A stretch of DNA of 64,000 nt. It comes from Rhodopirellula sp. P2. Its GTDB lineage: Bacteria; Planctomycetota; Planctomycetia; Pirellulales; Pirellulaceae. Below the pieces are notes generated by a model that worked only from the letters and a program-made list of their open reading frames with translations, was not told the DNA's origin and did not search any database. Position numbers and translations under genes: made by a program. Position 1 is the stretch's first letter; every line of letters starts with the position of its first letter. Below are positions 26,693 through 35,921 of the stretch, in pieces. The DNA lies in assembly GCF_028768465.1 (NCBI RefSeq), contig NZ_CP118225.1, forward strand, positions 1,345,001 to 1,409,000, given 5' to 3'.

Positions 26693-28731
26693 ATGATGGT
26701 GCCATGAGTTGGATCCCGGCTCTTTCGGGAGTGTGGCCGTGGGTGGTGTTGGCGTGCGTGCCCGTGGGCATCGTGCTGCTTTACTTCTTGAAGTTGCGAC
26801 GCGAACCGGTCGAGGTTCCGAGCACCTACTTGTGGTCTCGAACGATCGAGGACCTGCACGTCAACAGTTTGCTGCAACGGCTTCGAAACAGCCTGCTGTT
26901 GTTGCTGCAATTGCTGGCGGTGTTGTTGGCCGCGTTCGCTTTATTCCGACCAGGCATCCGAGGCGAAGCGAATTCGCTGGGCCGGATGGTGTTTCTGCTG
27001 GATACGTCCGCCAGCATGCAAGCACCCGCGGGAAACGCGGAAGGTGCAGGGCAGGCCAGGCCAGGGCAGGGCGGTCGCAGTCGGTTTGAGGAAGCCCGCC
27101 GACAAATCGGCGATCGCATCGACACGATGACGGATTCGGAGTCGGCGATGCTGGTGACTTTCAGTGACCGCGCCGAAGTGATGCAGGCCTTCACTTCGGA
27201 TCGCAATCGTTTGCGGGATGCACTGGACCGATGTGAAGTCACGAATCGACCGACGGATATTCTGGGGGCGCTGCGGGCCGCGGATGGTTTGGCCAATCCA
27301 CGCCGGACCAGCGAGATCGGGGACGTCAACGATGTCCAGGTTGCCGATGCGATGCCCGCTGAGTTGATGCTTTACAGCGATGGGAACTTTGGGGATGTGA
27401 CGCAGTTCAGCTTAGGGAACTTGCAGCCGACCTATGTTTCGATTGGCTCCGATGCGGTTCGCAATTTGGCAATCGTTTCGTTCTCCGCTCAGCGTGATTT
27501 GCAGAACCCCGATCAAATCCAAGTGTTCGCAACAGTGCTGAACACGGGCACGACAAAGGAGTCCACGGAAGCATCCTTGTACATCGATCAGAACTTGGTG
27601 GATGCGGCTTCGGTGGATTTGGAACCTGAGGACCAGACCGGTTTGTCGTTCACGATTGAATCTTCCGATGCGGTTGCGTTGAGGTTGCAGTTGGATGGCG
27701 AGGATGACCTGATGATCGACAACGAAGCCTTTGCGGCGTTGACTCCCGCCGGGTTGGTCTCGGTGTTGGTCGTCACTCCCGGCAACCGAGCGTTGGAGCT
27801 GGGCCTGACAACGCCCAAGTGCCAGCAGATCGCGTCTTGCGAATTTGTGACGCCTGACTACATGGAAACCGAGGCGTATCAAAAACGGGTGGATTCGGGC
27901 CGCGACGATTTGATCGTTTACGATCGATGCCGCCCCAAGGAATCTCCTCCGACCAACACGTTCACCATGGGGGAATTGCCCAACGATGATTGGAAGTGGA
28001 AAACCGAGTCGGGCGCGTTGACGTTGATCGACATCGACCGAACGCATCCGGTGCTGCGATATCTTGAGCTGTATTCGTTGCTGGTGTTTTCCGGTCGAGC
28101 TGTGGAAGGGCCGGCGGGCTCGTTGACCTTGGTGGAATCGGATGTTGGTCCGGTGATGGCGATCGCTTCTCGCGATGGATACCAAGATTTGGTGTTGGGG
28201 TTCCCGCTTGTCAGCGAAGACGAATCGGGTGACATGCAGGCCAACACCAATTGGTACGCTGAACGCTCTTGGCCGGTGTTTATGTTCAACGTATTGAGAA
28301 ACTTGGCGGGGGCGGCTCAGTCGTCAGGGGCACCGAGCTATCAACCGGGGCAGACCGTGATGGCGCGCTTGGAAAACGTTCTGGAATCAGTCGAAGTGGT
28401 TCGGACAGTGGGGCAGGGCAGGGCGGAGTCGCTGGGCAAGCAACCGGTCGGTGCGGGGGGCGTGGTTGAAATCGTGTCGACGTCTCAGCCCGGCAATTAT
28501 CAATTGATCGCCGCGGAAACGGATCAGGTGGTCGATCGGTTTGCGGTCAATTTGTTTGATGCTCGTGAGAGTCGGTTGGCAGCGAAACCAACGGTCGAGT
28601 TGGGGTACGAGTCGGTGGAAGCAACCGATGCGGGAATCGAGGTGCGACGCGAGTTTTGGCGGCCGCTGTTGATCGCCGTGTTGCTGTTGATGGCATTGGA
28701 GTGGTGGTTCTACACGAGGCGTTTGGCGTAG
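26689..28731 (+). CDS. BatA-type VWA membrane protein
   Basis: 680 residues. The N-terminus is the BatA aerotolerance domain: helix VVLACVPVGIVLLYFLKLRR, then VPSTYLW, then a second helix (LLLLLQLLAVLLAAFALFRPG). A VWA domain follows with LLDTSASMQ and a Gly-rich loop around residue 125. The long extracytoplasmic part ends in a C-terminal helix (LLIAVLLLMALEWWFYTRR). Family members form a membrane complex with DUF58 and MoxR partners. ATG 26689 overlaps the DUF58 stop. The loop after the metal-binding motif is lengthened by a QARPGQGG-like low-complexity segment. Confidence 0.88.
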   Translation: MNDGAMSWIPALSGVWPWVVLACVPVGIVLLYFLKLRREPVEVPSTYLWSRTIEDLHVNSLLQRLRNSLLLLLQLLAVLLAAFALFRPGIRGEANSLGRMVFLLDTSASMQAPAGNAEGAGQARPGQGGRSRFEEARRQIGDRIDTMTDSESAMLVTFSDRAEVMQAFTSDRNRLRDALDRCEVTNRPTDILGALRAADGLANPRRTSEIGDVNDVQVADAMPAELMLYSDGNFGDVTQFSLGNLQPTYVSIGSDAVRNLAIVSFSAQRDLQNPDQIQVFATVLNTGTTKESTEASLYIDQNLVDAASVDLEPEDQTGLSFTIESSDAVALRLQLDGEDDLMIDNEAFAALTPAGLVSVLVVTPGNRALELGLTTPKCQQIASCEFVTPDYMETEAYQKRVDSGRDDLIVYDRCRPKESPPTNTFTMGELPNDDWKWKTESGALTLIDIDRTHPVLRYLELYSLLVFSGRAVEGPAGSLTLVESDVGPVMAIASRDGYQDLVLGFPLVSEDESGDMQANTNWYAERSWPVFMFNVLRNLAGAAQSSGAPSYQPGQTVMARLENVLESVEVVRTVGQGRAESLGKQPVGAGGVVEIVSTSQPGNYQLIAAETDQVVDRFAVNLFDARESRLAAKPTVELGYESVEATDAGIEVRREFWRPLLIAVLLLMALEWWFYTRRLA

Positions 28732-28788
28732 GATTGACGGACCCCGATGATTCCATTGGTTGTTTGTTTCCACGCACATTGTTGTTCG

Positions 28789-30780
28789 ATGCCGAGTTCG
28801 CCCAGTCGCCGTCGTTTTGAAGCCTATCGTCAAGCGGTTCGCGATCGTCATCGCCGAGGGAATCAGGACACCGAAAAAGATTTGGCCAGCGGCCGTGGCG
28901 GGCATCATCACGGTGGCGGTCCTGGTGGAAAAAAAATTGGGACCCGAGATCGATCGTTTCGTGAGTTGTTCCTCGCGTTTTGGCAACTGATCGCCGGGCA
29001 AAGAGGGGCCATTTTGACGGCTCTCGCGTTGTTGACGGTCAGCATTGGTTTGCGATTGATCCCGCCCTTGGGGACCAAGTTGGCCATCGATTCGGTGCTG
29101 ACTCGTCCCCCCAAACCGCTGCCGGATTGGGTGGACGCGATCCCCAATCTGACCGCGATTCTTGGCGACCCCATGTCGTCTCCGATGCGAGTGCTGGTCG
29201 CGATCGGATTGATCGTGACGATCCTGACCGCGATCGGAACCGCGGTGAATTTGGTGGGACGTTGGATCGCCACCAAAGCGTCCAACAAAACGCAAGTGTC
29301 CATCCGGGCAACGGTGTTTGATCACGCGGTTCATTTGCCGCTGCATCACGTGCATTCGATGAAAAGCGGCGGTGTGGCCAGTCTGATCCGAGAGGACGCG
29401 GGCGGTGTCGCGGAACTGATTTTCAGCATGCTGTACAACCCCTGGCGGGCGATCGTGCAGTTCATTGGCAGTCTGGTCATTTTGATGCTGGTGGATTGGA
29501 AGTTGATGCTGGGAGGGATGTTTCTGTTGCCCACTGTGTGGTTGACGCACCGCACCTACATCAACCGCATCCGTCCTCTGTTTCGTGATGTGCGCAAGCA
29601 ACGTCAGAAGATCGACAGCGGGGCGACCGAAACCTTCGGTGGCATCCGAGTCGTGCGAACGTTTTCGCGATCCCGCAGCGAATCGAGTCGCTATGTGCGG
29701 GAAGGGGACTTCTTGGTTCGCCAGCAGTTGTTCACTTGGTGGTGGATGCGGATCATCGAAACGATCTGGGAGGTGCTGATCCCGCTTGCTTCGACCGGAT
29801 TGCTGTTGTACGGCGGCTATCAGATCATTGAGGGGAATTTGACGCTCGGTGATCTGATGATGTTCTTGGTGTATCTGACGATGCTGCTGGACCCATTGGC
29901 AACGATCGCGGGCAGTGCCGTCGCATTCCAGAACAATCTGGCCGGATTGGATCGTGTGCTTGATGTGTTGGAGGTGGAAGACGAACTGCCCAGTCGCGAG
30001 GGGGCGATCGCGTTGCCGTCCAAGCAACTGGTTGGTGATCTGTCCATTCGGAACGTTTCGTTCTGCTATCCAGGAACCGACACACCCGTGCTGAAAGACG
30101 TCAGTTTTGAAGTGGCCTCGGGGCAAACGATCGCGTTGGTGGGACGCAGTGGAGCGGGCAAGACCACGCTAACCAACTTGATCGCTCGGTTTTATGATCC
30201 CAGTGAAGGAGCGATTTGCTTCAACGGTCGGGATTTGCGAGACATTCAGTTGTCGAGCTATCGAGCGTTGCTGGGGATTGTGGAGCAGGATGTGTTTTTG
30301 TTCGACGGTTCCATCCACGAAAACATCGCCTATGCCCGCCGCCGAGCGTCTCGCGAGGAAGTGATCTCAGCGGCAAGTGCAGCGGCAGCGGATGAGTTCA
30401 TTCGCAAGTTCCCCGAAGGATACGACACGGTGATCGGAGAACGTGGCGTCAAGTTGTCGGGCGGTCAACGTCAGCGATTGGCCATCGCACGAGCGATCTT
30501 AGCGGATCCTCAGATCCTGATCTTGGACGAAGCAACCAGCAATCTCGATAGCGAAAGCGAGCGTTTGATCCAGGACAGTTTGAGCGAGTTGTTGCAGGAC
30601 CGAACCGCATTCGTGATCGCTCACCGACTGAGCACGATCATGAACGCGGACAAAATTGTGGTCTTGGAAGACGGGGAGGTGCTGGAGATTGGGACGCATG
30701 ATCAATTGGTTGCGAGCGGCGGACGCTACCGCGACATGGTGATGCTGCAAATGGACCAAGGCCTGCCGGCAAATTCGTGA
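28789..30780 (+). CDS. ABC exporter, fused permease and ATPase
   Basis: About 663 residues. A basic, His/Gly-rich N-terminal tail (GGHHHGGGPGGKKIG) precedes six membrane helices of a type I exporter (ALLTVSIGLRLIPPLGTKLAID, VLVAIGLIVTILTAIGTAVNL and others). The ATPase domain has Walker A GRSGAGKTT near residue 451, signature LSGGQRQRLAIARA, Walker B ILILDEATS and the switch His in FVIAHRLST. It is a homodimeric MsbA/lipid- or peptide-exporter type; the substrate is unknown. The frame also opens at ATG 28747, but the hydrophobic stretch there does not suit the family, so ATG 28789 was preferred. It follows the BatA gene by about 60 bases. Confidence 0.9.
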   Translation: MPSSPSRRRFEAYRQAVRDRHRRGNQDTEKDLASGRGGHHHGGGPGGKKIGTRDRSFRELFLAFWQLIAGQRGAILTALALLTVSIGLRLIPPLGTKLAIDSVLTRPPKPLPDWVDAIPNLTAILGDPMSSPMRVLVAIGLIVTILTAIGTAVNLVGRWIATKASNKTQVSIRATVFDHAVHLPLHHVHSMKSGGVASLIREDAGGVAELIFSMLYNPWRAIVQFIGSLVILMLVDWKLMLGGMFLLPTVWLTHRTYINRIRPLFRDVRKQRQKIDSGATETFGGIRVVRTFSRSRSESSRYVREGDFLVRQQLFTWWWMRIIETIWEVLIPLASTGLLLYGGYQIIEGNLTLGDLMMFLVYLTMLLDPLATIAGSAVAFQNNLAGLDRVLDVLEVEDELPSREGAIALPSKQLVGDLSIRNVSFCYPGTDTPVLKDVSFEVASGQTIALVGRSGAGKTTLTNLIARFYDPSEGAICFNGRDLRDIQLSSYRALLGIVEQDVFLFDGSIHENIAYARRRASREEVISAASAAAADEFIRKFPEGYDTVIGERGVKLSGGQRQRLAIARAILADPQILILDEATSNLDSESERLIQDSLSELLQDRTAFVIAHRLSTIMNADKIVVLEDGEVLEIGTHDQLVASGGRYRDMVMLQMDQGLPANS

Positions 30781-30873
30781 GACAAGACGCCTGGGATCCC
30801 GTATGATTCGGATTCAGGGTTCTGACTTGCAATCAGCGATTCGTTCCGCGTGACGCAGGTATTTCGATCGACG

Positions 30874-33075
30874 ATGACGAATTCGAACCCATTTCCGCTG
30901 TTCGGTCGAATGATCAATCGTTTGCGAGAATTTGCGGCTGTTCGCAGTTCGGCACTGGCTTGGGGGATCCTCGCCATTTCGCTGGCCGTGACAGCCATCG
31001 CCTGGTACTTGTCGAGCCAGTACATCCGCAATCACGCGTCCGATCGCTTCCTGTTTCGCGTCAGTGAGATGGAAGTCTCGATCGAGCAGCGAATGCTGGA
31101 GTACGAACAGGTGCTTCGTGGTGGCGTTGGTTTGCTTGAGGCCTCCGAAGATGTCTCCCGCGATGAGTGGCGGATCTACTTTGAGAACTCTCGGTTTCAA
31201 GAGTATTACCCTGGCATTCAAGGGGTTGGATTCAGCCGGGTGGTGGACGCGGATGACAAGGACGCCTTCGTTGAATCCATTCGCGCCGAAGGCTTTCCGG
31301 ACTTTGACATCCGACCTGCTGGTCCGCGTGACCGATACACGGCAATCGACTACCTCGAACCTTTTGATTGGCGAAATCAAAGAGCGTTTGGTTTCGACAT
31401 GTATTCCGAGGAAACCCGCCGCGCGGCCATGGATGCGGCCATCGCGTCGGGGGAGCCTACGATCTCAGGGGTTGTCAAGTTAGTTCAAGAAACCGAGGAC
31501 GATATCCAGCGAGGTTTTCTGTTGTATTTGCCTCTCTTTCAGCGTGATCAACCGGTTGAGACACCTGCCCAGCGAACGGCTGCCGTCACTGGATTCGTCT
31601 ACGCGCCGTTCCGGACCAGAGATTTGATGACCGGAATTCGGAGGGCCAATTTGTCAGACATTGAGTTTCGTGTTTATGACGGCGTGGATCGGACCGAAGC
31701 CGAATTGCTCTACGACAGCAACGAACCATTGTCAGAGGAGTCCAAGGCAGGCCAAGCCGATTTTGTGCTGACCAAGCCACTTCATCTTCGTGGCCGCGAT
31801 TGGACGATCCACTTCGAGTCCCAGCCCGGTTTTATCAGCGGTGGCGAGTCGGCGATCAGTTTGGCGGTGGCAATTGTCGGTTTGTTCGTCGATATGTTGC
31901 TGTTCCTGGTCATCGGTTCCATTGGTCGCCAACAGCGCCATGCCGAGACACTCGCCAAACAAATGACTAGTGAGTTTCGCAAGGCTCAACAACAGTTCCA
32001 AGCGGTATGCGACACAGCGCATGATCCGATTGTGTTGCTGGATCAATCGAGACAAGTCATTTATGGGAATCCGGCGACCATGGATGCCTTTGGGTATTCG
32101 GCAAGCGAGCTGATTGGGACCTCGGCGAGCTGTCTTTTCGAGAGCTCGCTTCGCACCAAGCCCGCAGCGTCTTCCTCGACAACGGATGATGAGCTGATGT
32201 GCATTCGAGAAGATGGGGGGACCTTTCCGGCGCGAATCTCGATCTCCTACTGGAATGATGGCGAGCAACAGCTCGCGGCAATCATCGTTCGTGATGTGAC
32301 CGAGCAACGACGTGTGGATGCGTTGATTCGCCAGCACATCCGGGAACTGAGTCGTAGCAACCGGGACTTGGATGCGTTCGCCTATGTTGCGTCGCACGAT
32401 CTGCGATCTCCCCTGCGAAACATCAAGCACTTGGCAGATTGGGTGATGGAGGACACTGGCGACCAGTTGCCAGCCGAGAGTGCTGAACACCTGCGGACCT
32501 TGAAGCAGTGCATCAGCCGGATGGAGCAATTGCTCGATGACCTGCTTCAGTACTCTCGGGCTGGGCGCGTTCATGATCGGGTGACGCAAGTTGATACCGC
32601 TGGACTGGTCGCGAATATTTTCGGCATGTTGGCAAAGCCTGCGGCGATGCAGGTCCGCATGGAGGGCGATTTTCCAACGTTTCGGACACTCAAGACACCA
32701 TTGGAAACCTGCCTCCGGAACTTGATCAACAACGCGATCAAGCACCATGATCGAGAGGACGGGAAGGTGATTGTTTCTGCCCTGGAGGGTGGCGAGTGGA
32801 TTCGATTTGTGGTGGAAGACGACGGACCAGGGATCGATTCTCGATTTCAAAAGAAGGTCTTCGAGATCTTCCGGACGCTGGGACCATCGGATTCGACGAG
32901 CTCGAGCGGCATGGGGCTGTCGATCATCAAAAAGACCGTTGAAACCTATGGTGGAAAGATCGAGTTGGAATCCGAGTTGGGGCAGGGCACTCGATTCATC
33001 CTGCATTGGCCGCGCCAGATCGTGATGCCACTCGAAAGCGTCGAGCCACCTGTGTTGGCCGAATCAGAAGGCTAA
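30874..33075 (+). CDS. CHASE-PAS sensor histidine kinase
   Basis: About 733 residues. A first membrane helix (ILAISLAVTAIAWYLSSQYI) leads into a CHASE extracellular sensor domain with its typical motifs (EYYPGIQGVGFSRVV, RDRYTAIDYLEPFD, AFGFDMYSEETRRAAM). A second helix sits near residues 320-345. Then come a PAS domain (FQAVCDTAHDPIVLLDQSRQVIYGNPATMDAFGYS), a HisKA domain with AYVASHDLRSPLRNIKHLADW and an HATPase domain with LINNAIKHHD, DDGPGI and GMGLSIIKKTVE, as in phytochrome-like kinases. ATG 30874 is preferred; GTG 30850 is in frame. No response regulator lies next to it, so its partner is elsewhere. Confidence 0.92.
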   Translation: MTNSNPFPLFGRMINRLREFAAVRSSALAWGILAISLAVTAIAWYLSSQYIRNHASDRFLFRVSEMEVSIEQRMLEYEQVLRGGVGLLEASEDVSRDEWRIYFENSRFQEYYPGIQGVGFSRVVDADDKDAFVESIRAEGFPDFDIRPAGPRDRYTAIDYLEPFDWRNQRAFGFDMYSEETRRAAMDAAIASGEPTISGVVKLVQETEDDIQRGFLLYLPLFQRDQPVETPAQRTAAVTGFVYAPFRTRDLMTGIRRANLSDIEFRVYDGVDRTEAELLYDSNEPLSEESKAGQADFVLTKPLHLRGRDWTIHFESQPGFISGGESAISLAVAIVGLFVDMLLFLVIGSIGRQQRHAETLAKQMTSEFRKAQQQFQAVCDTAHDPIVLLDQSRQVIYGNPATMDAFGYSASELIGTSASCLFESSLRTKPAASSSTTDDELMCIREDGGTFPARISISYWNDGEQQLAAIIVRDVTEQRRVDALIRQHIRELSRSNRDLDAFAYVASHDLRSPLRNIKHLADWVMEDTGDQLPAESAEHLRTLKQCISRMEQLLDDLLQYSRAGRVHDRVTQVDTAGLVANIFGMLAKPAAMQVRMEGDFPTFRTLKTPLETCLRNLINNAIKHHDREDGKVIVSALEGGEWIRFVVEDDGPGIDSRFQKKVFEIFRTLGPSDSTSSSGMGLSIIKKTVETYGGKIELESELGQGTRFILHWPRQIVMPLESVEPPVLAESEG

Positions 33076-33710
33076 GTCTGACCGAAATGAAAGGTTCGGC
33101 TTTGCGGAGATGAAGGTTCGGCGAAAACGATCGGTTCAATGGGGGTTTGGGTAGTGTGATCGTTCGAGTCTCTGTAGCTTGCCGCAGAAACGACTTCGAT
33201 GGATCCACTTCGCCGTCGTTGCGATCAATCAAGCTCTTTCGTTCTAAGCAGGTCGGCTGGAATGATCGGGCACAACCATGTGAGCCGTTTGGGCGTTCGC
33301 CCCGGTTGCGCGTGAAAACCGTGGCTAACGCCAACGGCTCACATACCCGATGGCACCTGCGTACCTGCTTAGCAGTGGTGGTCCTTGCACGTTTGCGGTC
33401 CCGAAGTCGCATGATGTCATGAACGCTCGGGCATTGTGAGTTGCGGCGATCGGCGACCGCCATGCACGGTCCCGATCAAACGCAGGCAACTTCGGCCGTG
33501 ACATGACGCTCGCCTGACGGCATGTTGATCTCGTCGTGTTTGGGTCTGCGACAGACTGATGAAATTGACCTACGTCACCTTTCTGGGACTCAAGGAAAAA
33601 TGCTTTGCTGCAAATTGAATCTCCCAAAACATCTTTGGGCGACATGCGTTCGCTGCGTCAACGTTGGCTTCAATGGGCGGCTTTGGCTCAGTCACGGTAT
33701 ATGCGTCATC
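33076..33710. other. Intergenic region with inverted repeat, no convincing gene
   Basis: About 635 bases between the kinase and a broken hypothetical gene. The only structure I can support is the imperfect inverted repeat at 33280-33342. The open frame from 33522 into the next gene lacks coding character before 33711. Confidence 0.5.
33280..33342. repeat. Imperfect inverted repeat (REP-like)
   Basis: The left arm begins GTGAGCCGTTTGGGCGTTCG; the right arm ends GGCTAACGCCAACGGCTCAC. Reverse-complementing the right arm gives GTGAGCCGTTGGCGTTAGCC, so the two agree over about 26 positions with a few differences. A related stretch lies near 63951-63972. It could fold as a hairpin after the upstream kinase gene, or belong to a dispersed repeat family. 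Confidence 0.6.
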
Positions 33711-34832
33711 ATGTTCTTCGCAGTGTTGACCGATGGCAATCATTCCTTTGCCGTTGAAGAACAGCGTTCAATACCTGAGCGTTTTGAGCATGCGAAAATT
33801 CTTCTCGACCGTCGCGTGGAAATTGGCTTGGTGTCGCCAGCGGCAGCGACCGCCTGGGCGAGGTTGGAAACTGAAGCCGAGAAGTTTGGAAGGTTGTTTT
33901 CGTTGCACGAGTTCGCCAGTTTTTTGAGCGAAACTTCGTCCGGGCTAGACGCGAACGATTATGGGCATATCCAATCTCTCTATCTTTCTTTGCAAGACGT
34001 GCCTTTGAAATGGGAGGAGGTGTTCGAGGAATGTTCCAAAAGAGGGGAGGTCGCTCAGCCAGCAAACTACAAGTTCAAAGTCTCTTTCAGCGAGTGTCCA
34101 TCTGTCATGCATCTTCAGGCCTTTCACGATGGAAAAAACTGCTCTCTTGCAATAACAAAGTATGTCAACGATGATCCTGTTCTATATGAAGCCACGGCTA
34201 CGGACGGGAAGAGGTTGATGAGGTTCCGACGTGAAGGTCATCGCTGCAATGAGCCTATTGGGAATCCTTTCGCAATTTGGAATGCAGATATAACTGCTTT
34301 TCAAGGGTATTAGGAGGCTATACGGACGGATGACCCATTGCTCCAGTACTATCCCGACACGTTTCAGTCAGATTACGGCATCTGTGGCATGGTAGAACCG
34401 ATTGCAGGAATTGCAGACGCTTCGGGAATAGGGGAAGAGACCGCTGATTTCAATGGGAAGACTGCGTTTTTTTGTGGGACACCGTTCACGTATGTTGCAT
34501 TCGACACGAAGACTGGCGATCTGCTTGCGTATTTCCATGGGGAATACTCGTTCTCGAACGGAAACCTCTGCCCTGGTGAATCCTCTGGTCGCAACAGCGT
34601 TGTCTTCAAGTCGCATGAGTTGTTTGACGAAATCGGTCGGCTCCCAACATCGACGGTGATTAGCACGGGAGCGAGCGTCACGACAGTGAAGCTGCTCAGT
34701 ATCTCAAAAGCACCGGCGGCTGACGACGGCATTGTTGAAGACTCGATTCCTCTCAACGCCTACGTATTGGACCGCATCAATGAGGTCAAATATGTCAACT
34801 CTGGCGAAGAAAAGAAGCCGGTGGGGAATTAG
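33711..34832 (+). pseudogene. Exported hypothetical protein split by an in-frame TAG
   Basis: ATG 33711 opens a short leader (FFAVLTDGNHSFA) and a 200-residue part ending NADITAFQGY at a TAG codon (34311-34313). The same frame resumes directly after it as EAIRTDDPLLQYYPDTFQ and continues for about 170 codons to 34832. No ATG follows the stop before the conserved-looking region; only a TTG lies there. A single C-to-T change (CAG to TAG) would explain the break. Both halves look like one exported protein with Cys residues and a beta-rich C-terminal part resembling the unknown protein at 19399-20496. No function is recognised. It lies at the edge of a transposon-rich stretch. Confidence 0.65.
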
Positions 34833-35023
34833 GTGCGTTTGGTCGACTTGGGCCTTCCCCGTGATCGGAGTGTTGACCACAGGTCGTGTTTGTCAGCGAG
34901 TTTTTCGACCCATTCGATGTCGCCGAAGGGGCGGCCTCGCTGGACACTCGTTCGAATCATCTCGATCTCCTTTTCGCTGAGTGCTTGATTGACCCGCTTG
35001 CTCCAGTTGGGTGCAGTCGGCTC
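34829..35023 (-). pseudogene. C-terminal remnant of a REP-associated tyrosine transposase
   Basis: Sixty-four codons on the minus strand read EPTAPNWSKRVNQALSEKEI, then RTSVQRGRPFGDIEWVEKLA, and end TLRSRGRPKSTKRT before a TAA. This is the characteristic tail of IS200-like RAYT proteins (RGRPFGxxxWVE ... LRxRGRP). The catalytic HUH and Tyr part is absent; upstream the frame loses similarity near 35030. It is a truncated relic overlapping the stop of the broken hypothetical gene. Confidence 0.78.
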
Positions 35024-35140
35024 AGTAGCGCGTGCTTGTGATGTTGGGGCGACAAAATCCGAGATTGCTATTGGAGAAAAAGCGACGCCCGTCCCCTAAT
35101 GTGAGTTTTGGCAAACAAGCACTCTCAGGAAACGGACGTC

Positions 35141-35663
35141 ATGAACAAGTCTAACGGATTAGTTGCGTTGGCTGGATCACTTGTGGATCAACTCGACATG
35201 CAACGCCTCAAGCAACTCACCGCCATCGCGGTATCGTTGATTGCAGCGGTACGATCTTTTTTGGCGGGGCGATGTCACACCTGCCTCGTTTGACCGGTTC
35301 GAGAGACGGATCGAAACACTCGTCCGTTCTCTGGGCCGGTTGATCATCCAGCACGCGCTCTCGAAACTCGAAAGTGACGAGCGCCCCGGCAGCTTCCGTT
35401 TCGACAAGGCGTCGTTTCGCGTCAATCGCAAGACCTTGCAAACCCTTCATACCCGATTGGGAACGATCCGCTTTGAGCGATGGTACTTTCAAACTTCCGA
35501 TGCCTGGTATCACGGACTCGCTCCGCTGAACGTTCGCTTGGGCGTAGTCGATGTTCGTCGAGGTTTCACCACGGGACGACTCTCTCCAGCACTGGCCGAT
35601 GCGGTGGGGCGGTTGGCCGCTGAAATGCCTCAGCAAGCAGCCATCGAACAGATCGCTGGCTAG
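35141..35663 (+). pseudogene. 5' remnant of an ISKra4-like transposase, frameshifted
   Basis: ATG 35141 starts a frame with NGLVALAGSLVDQLDMQRLK and TAIAVSLI, which breaks near 35235. The other frame continues QRYDLFWRGDVTPASFDRFE, then TLHTRLGTIRFERWYFQ and LSPALADAVGRLAAEMPQQA, and stops at 35663. The segments resemble the N-terminal part of ISKra4-family transposases (W-RGD-T, LG-I-x-R-x-Y, -ALA- order). The span is 523 bases, one over a multiple of three. The catalytic C-terminal part is missing, and the remnant ends two bases before the left repeat of the IS4-type unit. Family assignment is moderately sure. Confidence 0.6.
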
Positions 35664-35665
35664 AG

Positions 35666-35708
35666 AAAAGGGGACGGGGGCAATAGTGTTCGGCCCGACG
35701 TTTGCCGG
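35666..35708 (+). repeat. 43-bp inverted repeat, left copy
   Basis: Starts AAAAGGGGACGGGGGCAATA and ends CGTTTGCCGG. It matches the reverse complement of 37395-37437 at 42 of 43 positions. The inner end holds a hairpin (CCGGC-AAAC-GCCGG) that is perfect in the right copy and has one mismatch here. Confidence 0.9.
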
Positions 35709-35921
35709 TCGATGCTGAATTGCTAGCAACGACAATTTGGCTTGCCTTCGCTCGCTGGGCGAGAGTGTCTCGTTCGTGCTTCAAGGAGACTGGCGGGCAG
35801 TTGCGATGATGTGAAACTTTCAATGGTTTGCATCCGCCAGAGTCGAGATGCGTGAAACCGGATTGGCTCATGCGTCGATGTTGCTTTACTCCTGCGTTGA
35901 GCGGGCAATCGTTGGTTCGCC

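Noticed and set aside
34311-34313. TAG as a recoded amino acid (pyrrolysine-like)
   Set aside because: No sign of a suppressor tRNA or synthetase in the window; a nonsense mutation is simpler.
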